Below are positions 1-7,731 of a DNA stretch of 64,000 nucleotides, piece after piece. A model generated the notes under the pieces. That model was given only the letters and a program-made list of their open reading frames with translations. It was not told where the DNA came from and ran no database searches. The stretch's first letter is position 1; each line of letters starts with the position of its first letter. The position numbers and the translations under genes were made by a program. The DNA lies in NCBI RefSeq assembly GCF_000426845.1, contig NZ_AUGD01000011.1:62001-126000 (forward strand), written 5' to 3'. This DNA is from Bradyrhizobium sp. in8p8 (lineage in GTDB: Bacteria > Pseudomonadota > Alphaproteobacteria > Rhizobiales > Xanthobacteraceae).

Positions 1-167
1 CTCACTGGGCCGCCAAGCCCCTGATGCGTGCCGACCCCGAGCAGGAATCGGGCATCGAGCGGCTGCGCCTGCTGCGCGCAGACGGAGGCTGGCAGGAGAA
101 TGGATGCGATGAGGCTCGCGACCCGAAGACTGTCGCGAAGCAAGGTGCATGGGAGCGGTCGAGCCAT
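1..167 (-). CDS. Secreted protein, N-terminal part only (runs off the window)
   Basis: An open frame starts with ATG at 167, sharing its A with the TGA stop of the upstream glycosyltransferase (TGATG), which implies translational coupling. About 55 residues are visible. They begin with a basic n-region, then a hydrophobic stretch (VASLIASILLPASVCA) and a likely signal-peptidase site near AQQAQ, so the product is probably exported. The mature start contains FLLGVGTHQGLGGP. A 'GVGTH' opening is reminiscent of some glycoside-hydrolase-like exported proteins of polysaccharide loci, but this is only an inference and too little is present to name the family. Its place at the end of a glycosyltransferase operon fits a role in polysaccharide processing. 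Confidence 0.6.
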   Translation of the reverse strand, partial: MARPLPCTLLRDSLRVASLIASILLPASVCAQQAQPLDARFLLGVGTHQGLGGPV

Positions 168-1300
168 CAGAAGTTCTTGGAAAGATCCGACTGCAGTCCC
201 GCCTTCGCCTCGACCCCGTCGCCCTGGAGAAGCTCGACATAGACCTGCTGCAATTGTGCATGCGTCTTCTGAACGTCATACAGCTGCTTGAAGCGGTCGT
301 AGCCGCGCTGTCCCAGCACCTTGAGGTCGAGATCGAGCGCGCGCCGGAAACCATCGACGAGCGGCTGGACCGCGACGGGCTCGCAAAGCACCCCCGTCAC
401 ACCGTCGACGACGATCTCGGGCAGCGCGCCGCTGCGGAACGCCAGGATCGGCTTGGCCGCTCGCATTGCTTCAAGGGCAACGAGACCAAACGCCTCCCAT
501 CGTGACGGAATCACGACGAGGTCGGCGGCCTCGAGCTGAGTCTCGATGGCGGGGCGATCCAGCCAGCCCAGCAGCGAGACATTGGAAGGCACCGTCGGCC
601 CTTCGTATTTATTGACGACGGAGGCGCCGATCATGCGAACGTCCAGCACATCCTCGAGCGAGCGCGCTGCTTCGATCAGGAGATCGAAGCCCTTCTGTCG
701 GTCCAGGCGCCCGATGAACAGGACCTTGACCTTCTTGGACGTCCAATCGGCCGCAACGGGCTGCGGATTGCGGCTCTTCGCGATGCCATTGTGGACGACC
801 GTGAGGCGGTCGGCAGAAATTCCCGCGCGGATCGCCTCGCTATACTCGTCACCCGAGATGCAGATGATGCGGTCCGACGTTCGCGCGAGAAGAGTTTCTG
901 CGGCCTTCGTCACGACATGGCTGAGACGACCGGTCTCGCGCGCAAACGCCCAGCCGTGTGGGCAATAGACGACCCGCGGACCGTCCGAGCGGGCTGCCAG
1001 CGCAGGGCGAAGCACGAGTCCTGCAAAGGAAGAGTGCAGGTGCACCACATCCGGGCGAAAGGCGTCGAGGGCTTGCATGCTTGCGCGCAGCATCTGGAAT
1101 AATCCCGAGATGCTGCGGCTGGACCGCTCGAACGTCGTAATCTGATTGTCATCGATCGCGCCGAGATCGCGTCGATGATCCGAGGGCACGACATAGTGCA
1201 CGTTGTCGGCGCCGAAGCTCGCCTGTTGCTGTGGATGCAGTTCATTCAGGTAACTGGCGATGCCGCCGCGGATCGTCTCGGCGATGTGCAGCACTTTCAT
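167..1300 (-). CDS. GT4-family glycosyltransferase
   Basis: This 377-residue protein has the two-domain layout of GT-B family 4 glycosyltransferases, which move a sugar from a nucleotide donor to a cytoplasmic acceptor. The N-terminal acceptor domain starts MKVLHIAETIRGG with the glycine-rich loop. The C-terminal donor domain begins with FIGRLDRQKGFDLL (about residues 195-208) and carries the family E-x7-E motif, E269 and E277 in EAFGLVALE. I chose the ATG at 1300 because an AGG lies just upstream and the fold starts there; the longer frame from 1339 adds 13 unlikely residues. It follows a second GT4 gene and overlaps a secreted-protein gene, so it probably acts in export-polysaccharide assembly. 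Donor and acceptor cannot be read from sequence. Confidence 0.9.
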   Translation of the reverse strand: MKVLHIAETIRGGIASYLNELHPQQQASFGADNVHYVVPSDHRRDLGAIDDNQITTFERSSRSISGLFQMLRASMQALDAFRPDVVHLHSSFAGLVLRPALAARSDGPRVVYCPHGWAFARETGRLSHVVTKAAETLLARTSDRIICISGDEYSEAIRAGISADRLTVVHNGIAKSRNPQPVAADWTSKKVKVLFIGRLDRQKGFDLLIEAARSLEDVLDVRMIGASVVNKYEGPTVPSNVSLLGWLDRPAIETQLEAADLVVIPSRWEAFGLVALEAMRAAKPILAFRSGALPEIVVDGVTGVLCEPVAVQPLVDGFRRALDLDLKVLGQRGYDRFKQLYDVQKTHAQLQQVYVELLQGDGVEAKAGLQSDLSKNF

Positions 1301-1356
1301 CGTTTGCCTCGCATAGAACCGCGTTGGAGAGCCGGACATCGTGTATCCCTGTTCTG

Positions 1357-1373
1357 TTTTCGCTAGTGCGAAA
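1357..1373. promoter_or_regulatory. Inverted repeat upstream of the GT4 gene
   Basis: TTTCGC-TAGT-GCGAAA forms a 6-bp perfect inverted repeat about 55 bp before the start at 1300. With one bulge it extends outward to CTGT/ACAG. It could be an operator or a weak hairpin between the two glycosyltransferase genes. The rest of the 250-bp gap 1301-1551 holds nothing else I can name. Confidence 0.3.
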
Positions 1374-1551
1374 CACAGTTCCTCGAATACGTAGCGATAT
1401 TGGGGCAGCGATGTGGTTATGTTGCGCCATGCTCTGCTCGCTTGCGATCATCGCGCGATCGGAAAAATTTCCTGGAACCACACGCGGAGCCGCGAGTTGC
1501 AAAGCGTTTGTGCAAAAACCAATGCGCGCGATAGGCGAGCTATGTCGAATT

Positions 1552-2676
1552 TCAAGCAGCGCTGGCGACGCTTGCTGGTGTCGCAAGGTGATCCAGCAGC
1601 GCCTTCGCAGATTTCTTCCACGAATAGAATGCCAAGCGATCCTGCTGCCGCCTGCGTTCCTGGTCCGAGATCGTGCCGATTGCCAATCTTTCGAGCATGA
1701 GTTGCTTCAGCGCTTCAGCGTCGTTGGCGCGAAAATACGCAGCCGCCTCACCACACGTCTCGACGACGGCATCTGCCGTCGATGCGATCACCGGACAGCC
1801 GAAGATCATGGCTTCGAGTGGAGGCACACCGAAGCCCTCGTAGAGCGAGGGAAACACGAATGCCGACGCCTGAGCATACAGCGCCGCGATCTCGCCGTCG
1901 GTGAGACGACCGGCGAGCACCAGGCCGGCAGATCCTTCGCCCGAATTATCCTGAAAGACCTTGCTGTTATCGCCTCCGACGACGACCAATGGAACGTCGG
2001 GTCGATCGAGCAACTGGACGGCGCGAATCGCAACGGAAAGATTCTTGTTCTTGGTCCTTGAGCCCACGAAGAGGAAGAACCTCTGCGGCCTGACTCCAAG
2101 CCGCGCGAGAATTCCGGGGTCCGGCTTGGTAGCCGCAAAATGTTCGGCGCTGTTGGGGAAGACCGGAATGCTCGATGCCGATAGATTCAGCACGTCGGCG
2201 AGTTCTCTGCGGGAAAAGGCCGACACGGTTGCGATGGCTGCGTGCCGGGAGAGCAACCGCCCCATCGTCCGATGCACGGCCAGATAGCGCCAATCGAAGA
2301 AATCGGGCCGGCGAAAGACCTGGGCGTCGTGGATCACGACAATGTGGTCGCGATGGAAGACGGGACCGGAATTGGAGAGGCTGATCAAGCGGCCGCCGGC
2401 AGCGGCGCGCGCCAGTTCGATTTGATCCCACGCGTGCCCATGCAACCGGCCGACAGCGCGAATCTTGATCCGATCAAGATCGAGATGTTCAGTTGCATCC
2501 GCAGGCGTCAGCAACTGCCAATCGGCATTGCGCAACGAGGCCGAAGTCTGCTCCGACGCAAGCAGCGCGTCGACTGCCTTGACCATTTCAGCGGCATAGC
2601 GCTGAACGCCCGTGAGCTTTTGCGACAGAAAGCGGCCGTTGATGAAGATCTTCAATTGGCTACCACAGGCGTTCAT
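1552..2676 (-). CDS. GT4-family glycosyltransferase (mannosyltransferase-like)
   Basis: A complete 374-residue GT-B glycosyltransferase. The acceptor-domain start INGRFLSQKLTGVQRYAAEM is typical of family-4 mannosyl- and rhamnosyltransferases of capsule and exopolysaccharide loci. A central HDAQVFRRPDFF region follows, then the donor domain with FLFVGSRTKNKNL (about 200-213) and E280/E288 in EGFGVPPLE. It acts in the cytoplasm on a lipid-linked acceptor. It is the first visible gene of the minus-strand polysaccharide group, with 250 bp between it and the next glycosyltransferase. The 141-bp gap to the divergent gene at 2818 must hold both promoters. The sugar transferred is unknown. Confidence 0.9.
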   Translation of the reverse strand: MNACGSQLKIFINGRFLSQKLTGVQRYAAEMVKAVDALLASEQTSASLRNADWQLLTPADATEHLDLDRIKIRAVGRLHGHAWDQIELARAAAGGRLISLSNSGPVFHRDHIVVIHDAQVFRRPDFFDWRYLAVHRTMGRLLSRHAAIATVSAFSRRELADVLNLSASSIPVFPNSAEHFAATKPDPGILARLGVRPQRFFLFVGSRTKNKNLSVAIRAVQLLDRPDVPLVVVGGDNSKVFQDNSGEGSAGLVLAGRLTDGEIAALYAQASAFVFPSLYEGFGVPPLEAMIFGCPVIASTADAVVETCGEAAAYFRANDAEALKQLMLERLAIGTISDQERRRQQDRLAFYSWKKSAKALLDHLATPASVASAA

Positions 2677-2817
2677 CGGTGTTCAGGGGCAGGCGGCGCG
2701 ACGAACCAACAGAGCAGTCGTTAGGTACGGAAATATGACCGGCCTGACGACAAACCGCTCCGGTTGCATCATGGGAGCCGCCTTGCCGCTTGTCGGGGCG
2801 CGGTGTAGACGTCGGCC

Positions 2818-3705
2818 ATGAGTGACGACACCCACTTCCTCCGCAGCGGCTCCCTCACCGCAACCGTCAAGGCGCACGGTGCCGAGCTGTGCTCGCTCAA
2901 GAGCGGCAGCATCGAGTTTCTTTGGCAGGCCGGGCCGGAGTGGCCGCGTCACGCGCCGCTGCTGTTTCCGATCGTCGGACGCCTCGCCAACGACGAACTG
3001 CGGCATCGGGGCAAGGCCTATCGGATGACTCAGCATGGCTTTGCCCGCGACAGACGCTTTGTCTGGGCAGAACGCGGCGAGAGTCGTTGCGCCCTGGTGC
3101 TCGAAGACGATGAGGCGACGCGCGCGCTCTATCCGTTCGCATTCCGCCTTACGGCCGCCTATGCGATTGATCAGTCCGGGCTCGACCTGACGCTCACGAT
3201 CGCGAACACCGGCAAGGAAGTCTTGCCCGCGTCGATCGGCGGCCATCCCGCCTTCAACTGGCCGCTCCATCCGGGCGCGGCCAAGGAGAGCTATGCGCTG
3301 ACCTTCGATCGCGCAGAGCAGTCTCCGATCCGGCGTCTCAATGGTGGACTGCTGCGGCCGGGGGCGGAGCCGAGCCCCGTCAAAGGCGCCTCGCTTCCTT
3401 TGTCCGAATCCCTGTTCACCGACGACGCCATCATCTTCGATCGGGTCGAGAGCAATTCCGTCCGCTATGCCGCGGGACCGGGCACATCGAGCGGACCTTG
3501 GCTGAAGATGTCCTGGCGCGGCTTTCGCGAGCTCGGCATCTGGTCGAAACCATCGGGCGCGCCGTTCCTCTGCATCGAGCCCTGGCGCGGCCATGCCAGT
3601 CCCGTGGGCTTCGACGGCGAGTTCACCGATAAGCCGGGGCTTATGCATATCGCGCCGGACGCGGAAGAGTCCTCGTCGTACCGGATCGAGGTCGGATCGT
3701 CGTGA
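2818..3705 (+). CDS. Aldose 1-epimerase family protein (LacX-like)
   Basis: This 295-residue protein matches the galactose mutarotase-like beta-sandwich of the LacX branch: an early GAELCSLKS segment, PLLFPIVGRL, the YRMTQHGFARD loop that supplies the conserved His, and SIGGHPAFNWPL with the second conserved His. The family interconverts the anomers of free or phosphorylated hexoses. The conserved GHPAF motif indicates an intact active site. It is a single gene, divergent from the glycosyltransferase operon and convergent with the metallo-hydrolase at 3732. The physiological sugar is unknown. Confidence 0.88.
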   Translation: MSDDTHFLRSGSLTATVKAHGAELCSLKSGSIEFLWQAGPEWPRHAPLLFPIVGRLANDELRHRGKAYRMTQHGFARDRRFVWAERGESRCALVLEDDEATRALYPFAFRLTAAYAIDQSGLDLTLTIANTGKEVLPASIGGHPAFNWPLHPGAAKESYALTFDRAEQSPIRRLNGGLLRPGAEPSPVKGASLPLSESLFTDDAIIFDRVESNSVRYAAGPGTSSGPWLKMSWRGFRELGIWSKPSGAPFLCIEPWRGHASPVGFDGEFTDKPGLMHIAPDAEESSSYRIEVGSS

Positions 3706-3731
3706 AGGCGCAAGGCGGCTGATCGTCGTCC

Positions 3732-4580
3732 TCAGACCTCGATGCACGTGAGATCCTCGCCGAGCACGATAGGACCTGAGTAGTCGCGGCGCACGTCTTC
3801 GAGCAGCGCGTCCAGCATGGAATCGTCGGTCCGGGGCCGGTGATGGGTCAGTGCAAGCTTCTTGACGCCAGCCTTGGCCGCGACCTTGCCGACGGTGTCG
3901 CCACAGGCGATCGTGTATTTCGCAAGGCGGCGGAGGTGCTCGGTGTTAATCTCGCGCGTTGCGAGAAAGCAGCACTGAACGAGCAGATCGGCTCCCTCTG
4001 CCAGCCGCTCGAGACCGGGGCAGGGCACCGTGTCCCCGGAAATCGCAATGACCTTGCCCTCCGCCTCGAAGCGGTAGCCCAGGCACATCCAGCGGGCGAG
4101 GAAGGCGGGCGTCATGTCGAGACCATCGCCATGCGACACCAGCTCGGCGCGGATCTTCCAGCGCCCGGTGTCGAGAACGGGGCCGGGAACGATGTCCGTC
4201 GCGACCACTGGTTTCCAGCCGCCGAAGTTCGGCTCCCCCTGGGCGCGCCAGGTGATGTCCTTGTCGTAGACCTGCGTGACCAGCGTATCGACCAGCCGCT
4301 CGGTATCCGGCGGGCCGTAGATGCGCAGCTCGTCTTGACGACCATGCATCCAAGAATTCAGCATGACATCGTAGAGGTCGCCGATGTGGTCGAAGTGATG
4401 GTGCGTGAGAAAGACGGTGTTGATCGCGCCGAGCGGAACGCCGGCCTTGCTGAGTTGCACGACGACGCCGCGGCCGGCATCGAACAGGATGTTCTCGGTG
4501 CCGAGCCTGATCAGCGTGGTCGTTGCCATCCGTCGCGGATCCGGGCGCGGGCCGCCCGTGCCGAGCAATATGACCTCCAT
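3732..4580 (-). CDS. MBL-fold metallo-hydrolase
   Basis: A 282-residue metallo-beta-lactamase-fold hydrolase related to RNase Z/arylsulfatase-type members. It opens with the beta-strand MEVILLGTGGPRPDP and carries the metal motif HxHxDH as THHHFDHIGD (about residues 59-68). Later ligands lie in SHGDG, ISGDT (about 179-183) and ALTHHRP near the C-terminus. These positions predict a di-zinc site. A GGAGG sequence lies 5-10 bp before the ATG at 4580, supporting the start. Substrates of this subgroup are mostly unassigned. It has no operon partner: the upstream DNA holds only a decayed gene. Confidence 0.88.
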   Translation of the reverse strand: MEVILLGTGGPRPDPRRMATTTLIRLGTENILFDAGRGVVVQLSKAGVPLGAINTVFLTHHHFDHIGDLYDVMLNSWMHGRQDELRIYGPPDTERLVDTLVTQVYDKDITWRAQGEPNFGGWKPVVATDIVPGPVLDTGRWKIRAELVSHGDGLDMTPAFLARWMCLGYRFEAEGKVIAISGDTVPCPGLERLAEGADLLVQCCFLATREINTEHLRRLAKYTIACGDTVGKVAAKAGVKKLALTHHRPRTDDSMLDALLEDVRRDYSGPIVLGEDLTCIEV

Positions 4581-4644
4581 GACGCCACCTCCAGGTGCGG
4601 ACTTTGGGCGCCACAGTAGATGCGAAGCTCGCGGCAGGGCAACT

Positions 4645-4896
4645 GCAGGGTTCGCCGAGAAGGACTGATCATCGACCCGGCGCGAACGCTCGACAGCAAT
4701 GGCAAGCCGGTGCGCTGACGCGCGCCGAATTCGATCTGCTCGCGGCGCTTCTCGGAGCCGACGGCAAGCGCTCAGTCGCGATTATCTGATCGAGGTCGCC
4801 CGCAATCGCCGGGCCGAAGGCGACATCCGCACGGTCGATGCACTAGTGGCGCGGCTGGGCCGCAAGCTCGCCGGCAGCGGCTCGCTGTCAACGTGA
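4645..4896 (+). pseudogene. Decayed C-terminal domain of an OmpR-type response regulator
   Basis: Translating in three successive frames reconstructs an OmpR/PhoB winged-helix effector domain: GLIIDPARTLDSNGKPVR in one frame, then LTRAEFDLLAALLGADGKR after a one-base loss near 4696, then LSRDYLIEVARNRR...TVDALVARLGRKL after a second shift near 4772. The order and the signature LTRAEFDLL...LSRD...RLxRKL are those of the DNA-binding domain. There is no receiver domain upstream, since the region to 4580 is occupied by the opposite-strand hydrolase. No intact start or single frame exists, so this is a remnant rather than a working gene. Confidence 0.75.
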
Positions 4897-5191
4897 CGAC
4901 GCGCTTTCTTCTGCCTTCGATGCGCGCCTTGATCCGGCTGATCCTCGCCTCGTGTGCGGCCCAGTAGGCGCGGCTGGCGGCCGCGGTGCCTTGCCGGTGG
5001 CGGGCATAGGCGGCTTTGGGCTGCACCGGCGTTTTCGATCGGGTCGCCGGTTTTGCCGGGGCTACAGCTGCAATCGCGGGCGCCGCATCTGTCGTAGCCG
5101 CAGCTTCGCTGCTTACCGGTATTGCGCTGATCGCAACGAGACGGTTGCGGGCCCGGTTGCAGTAGACCTGCGACCGGGCCGTCGGCTTTTC
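4893..5191 (-). pseudogene. Untranslated C-terminal tail of the lytic transglycosylase
   Basis: After the TAA at 5192-5194 the same frame stays open for about 100 codons and still looks like protein: EKPTARSQVYCNRARNRLVAI, an Ala/Pro/Thr-rich linker, then a basic helix AYARHRQGTAA and RISRIKARIEGRRKR. Related transglycosylases usually carry a Cys/Arg-containing segment and a basic tail after the YRAG motif. The simplest reading is a nonsense change (GAA to TAA) that removed this tail. The tail runs into the decayed response-regulator fragment, so its original end cannot be fixed. Confidence 0.55.
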
Positions 5192-5680
5192 TTAATCCTG
5201 ACCTGCCCGGTATTTGATCAGGGCGCGGCAGAGATCGCCGCCGGCCACACGCCAGGCCTGGCTGAGAGCAAGCACGCCGTAATGGATGTTGACGTCGGGT
5301 TCTGCGAGTTCCGCGTTGCTTCCGCGAAAGCCCAGCATCGCCGCCGTCTCGGGCCGTACCTGCATCAGGCCGATCTCGCCCGCGCTGCCGATGACGGACG
5401 GGTTGTAGCCGCTTTCGACGAAGACGACCGCCTCGGCAACAGCAGCCGGTAGATCGGTGCTTGCGGTTTCTCTCTCGATGATCCTCCGGATCATGGCCCG
5501 GGATGACGGCGTCTCGCCAGCGCCGAGCTCTGTGCTGGCGTCGGCGATCGTCGAGGTCGTGCGCGGCCCGTCGATATCGCCGTCGCTCGCATGCGCGCCG
5601 ATTGGCATCGACAAAAGCAGGACGACCGCGACGTGTCTCCACATCGCGCCGAGCCCGAAGTGCGGCCGATCCCACAGCAT
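5192..5680 (-). CDS. Lytic transglycosylase (SLT domain), cut short by an in-frame stop
   Basis: The product has a signal peptide (MWRHVAVVLLLSMPIGAHA), a spacer, and a soluble lytic transglycosylase domain: the catalytic Glu in VVFVESGYNP, then GEIGLMQVRPETA and NIHYGVLAL. Such enzymes cleave the MurNAc-GlcNAc bond of peptidoglycan in the periplasm with 1,6-anhydro product. The frame ends at RALIKYRAGQD, right at the end of the SLT core, and homologous-looking sequence continues beyond the stop. The domain may therefore be active but lacks its tail. ATG codons occur at 5680 and 5644; the latter would leave only the signal peptide core. Neither has a strong ribosome-binding site. Confidence 0.7.
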   Translation of the reverse strand: MLWDRPHFGLGAMWRHVAVVLLLSMPIGAHASDGDIDGPRTTSTIADASTELGAGETPSSRAMIRRIIERETASTDLPAAVAEAVVFVESGYNPSVIGSAGEIGLMQVRPETAAMLGFRGSNAELAEPDVNIHYGVLALSQAWRVAGGDLCRALIKYRAGQD

Positions 5681-5926
5681 GGGTCTGTCATAGGGCGCCG
5701 GAGTTAACAAACCGCCATCCGCCCGACCTCACTGTCGCGCGGGGCGGCGTGAAGCTGGTTACGGCATCGACGCATCCGCCCGGCGAGGTGCCTTGGCCGC
5801 GGGCGACGGGACGACGAGGATGAGATCACTCCAAGGAACGCCTTCCCCCTCGCGCGTGTTGTGGCTTGGCGGGGGCAATGCGGATGCTATGGTGTCCCGC
5901 ACTCACGACAGGACGAGGATATTTCA

Positions 5927-7573
5927 GTGGCTGATGTTCATCCCGCGGCGGGCAAGCAGGCCTCGCCGGACGCGCTCACCAACATTCCGCGGCTGGTCAC
6001 GGCTTATTTCGCCGGCAAGCCGGATGCGTCCGATCCTGCGCAGCGCGTGGCGTTCGGCACGTCGGGGCATCGCGGCACTTCGTTCAAGAACACGTTCAAC
6101 GAAGGCCACATCCTGGCGACCACGCAGGCCATTTGCGATTACCGGCGCGAGAAGGGACTGACAGGACCGCTGTTCATCGGCATCGACACCCACGCGCTGG
6201 CCGAGCCGGCGCTGGTCAGCGCCATCGAGGTGTTCGCCGCCAACGGCGTCGAGATCATGATCGACAAGGACGGCGGCTACACGCCGACGCCCGTCATCTC
6301 GCACGCCATCCTCACCTACAACAAGGGCCGCACCAGCGGTCTCGCCGACGGCGTCGTCATCACGCCATCGCACAATCCGCCCGAGGACGGCGGCTACAAG
6401 TACAATCCGCCGCATGGCGGTCCGGCCGATACGGACGTGACCGGCGTGGTCGAAAAACGGGCCAACGCCTATCTCGCCGACGGACTCAAGGACGTGAAGC
6501 GGATCGATTATGCCAGGGCGCGCAAGTCGTCGAACGTCCACGCTTACGACTTCGTCACGCCTTATGTCGCCGACCTCGGCAACGTGGTCGATCTCGACCT
6601 CGTGAAGTCCGCCGGCGTCAAGATCGGCATCGATCCGCTCGGCGGCGCCGCCGTGCACTACTGGCATCCGATCATCGAGTGCTACGGCCTGAATGCTACT
6701 GTCGTGAACGAGGCGATCGATCCGACCTTCCGCTTCATGACGGTCGATTGGGACGGCAAGATCCGCATGGACTGCTCCTCGCCCTACGCCATGGCAAGCC
6801 TGATCGGCATGCGCGACCGCTTCGACGTCGCTTTCGCCAATGACACCGACGCCGATCGCCACGGCATCGTCACGCGCACCGGCGGGTTGATGAACCCGAA
6901 CCATTATCTCGCGACCGCGATCTCCTACCTGTTTACGCATCGGCCGAACTGGGGCAAGGACGCCGCGATCGGCAAGACGGTGGTGTCGAGCTCCATCATC
7001 GATCGCGTCGCCAAGAAGCTCGGCCGCAAGCTGGTCGAGACGCCGGTTGGTTTCAAATGGTTCGTCGACGGCCTCGTCACCGGCGGCTTCGGCTTCGGCG
7101 GCGAGGAGAGTGCAGGGGCCTCGTTCCTGCGCCGCGACGGCACGGTGTGGACCACCGACAAGGACGGCGTCATCCTCGGCCTGCTCGCCGCCGAGATCAT
7201 GGCGAAGACCGGCCGCGATCCGAGCCAGTTCTTTGCCGATCTCACCGCCGAGTTCGGCATGCCCCATTACGCCCGCATCGATGTCGCCGCGACCGGGCCG
7301 CAGAAGAACATCCTGAAATCAGTCACGCCGGAGCAGCTCGGCCTGAAGGAACTCGCCGGCGATCCGGTTCGCTCGACGCTGAGCAAGGCACCCGGCAACG
7401 GTCAGCCCTTCGGTGGCATCAAGGTCGAAACCGATTTCGGCTGGTTCGCCGCAAGGCCCTCGGGAACGGAGGATGTGTACAAGATCTATGCCGAGAGTTT
7501 TCGCAGTCCGGAGCACCTGAAGCGGATCCAGGAAGAGGCGCAGGCGGGCTTGGCGAAGGTGTTCGGGGCGTAA
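5927..7573 (+). CDS. pgm: Phosphoglucomutase (alpha-D-glucose 1-phosphate specific)
   Basis: This 548-residue enzyme interconverts glucose 1-phosphate and glucose 6-phosphate, feeding glycogen and UDP-glucose synthesis. It is the length of E. coli Pgm (546). Visible motifs are the phosphoserine loop VVITPSHNPPEDGG, the Mg2+ site NDTDADRHG, the sugar-binding GGEESAG and the C-terminal phosphate loop ARPSGTEDVYKIY. I chose the GTG at 5927, preceded by a GACGAGGA ribosome-binding site, because family similarity begins at VADVHPAAGK; the upstream extension is unrelated. It is monocistronic and sits between the truncated transglycosylase and the van operon. The 216-bp gap before it shows no clear signal. 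Confidence 0.95.
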   Translation: MADVHPAAGKQASPDALTNIPRLVTAYFAGKPDASDPAQRVAFGTSGHRGTSFKNTFNEGHILATTQAICDYRREKGLTGPLFIGIDTHALAEPALVSAIEVFAANGVEIMIDKDGGYTPTPVISHAILTYNKGRTSGLADGVVITPSHNPPEDGGYKYNPPHGGPADTDVTGVVEKRANAYLADGLKDVKRIDYARARKSSNVHAYDFVTPYVADLGNVVDLDLVKSAGVKIGIDPLGGAAVHYWHPIIECYGLNATVVNEAIDPTFRFMTVDWDGKIRMDCSSPYAMASLIGMRDRFDVAFANDTDADRHGIVTRTGGLMNPNHYLATAISYLFTHRPNWGKDAAIGKTVVSSSIIDRVAKKLGRKLVETPVGFKWFVDGLVTGGFGFGGEESAGASFLRRDGTVWTTDKDGVILGLLAAEIMAKTGRDPSQFFADLTAEFGMPHYARIDVAATGPQKNILKSVTPEQLGLKELAGDPVRSTLSKAPGNGQPFGGIKVETDFGWFAARPSGTEDVYKIYAESFRSPEHLKRIQEEAQAGLAKVFGA

Positions 7574-7618
7574 GCAGGGCGCGGGGCCCCTCTCGCCCTC
7601 TGAGTTATCGCCGCATTC

Positions 7619-7628
7619 TTGTATACAT
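7619..7628. promoter_or_regulatory. Candidate VanR operator, distal copy
   Basis: TTGTATACAT with palindromic core TGTATACA. An identical decamer occurs 73 bp downstream at 7692. The 73-bp separation is about seven helical turns, so both copies face the same side of DNA, which would allow a looped repressor complex. The only local regulator is the GntR-type protein at 8785. Confidence 0.55.
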
Positions 7629-7667
7629 TGGATGAAGTAGAGGTATTATATTAGGCTAATTTTGGCC

Positions 7668-7714
7668 TTGAACGATTCTCCCGCACGGCTATTGTATACA
7701 TAAAGCATACATAA
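7668..7714 (+). promoter_or_regulatory. van promoter with overlapping proximal VanR operator
   Basis: A -35-like TTGAAC (7668-7673) lies 16 bp before TATTGT (7690-7695). The second TTGTATACAT (7692-7701) overlaps this -10, followed by a partial copy GCATACATAA (7705-7714). The arrangement predicts repression by occlusion of polymerase. As I recall it, the known vanillate repressor operator of Caulobacter-type VanR is ATTGGATCCAAT, of similar shape; that comparison is from memory. Confidence 0.5.
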
Positions 7715-7731
7715 GCCGTGGGAGTGAGACA

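Noticed and set aside
5836..5866. Possible EcfG promoter before pgm (GGAAC followed by GTGT/TGTT)
   Set aside because: No CGTT at 16 or 17 bp, so the consensus is not met.
5924..7267. 447-residue minus-strand frame over pgm
   Set aside because: Composition of an antisense frame; pgm is intact on the plus strand.
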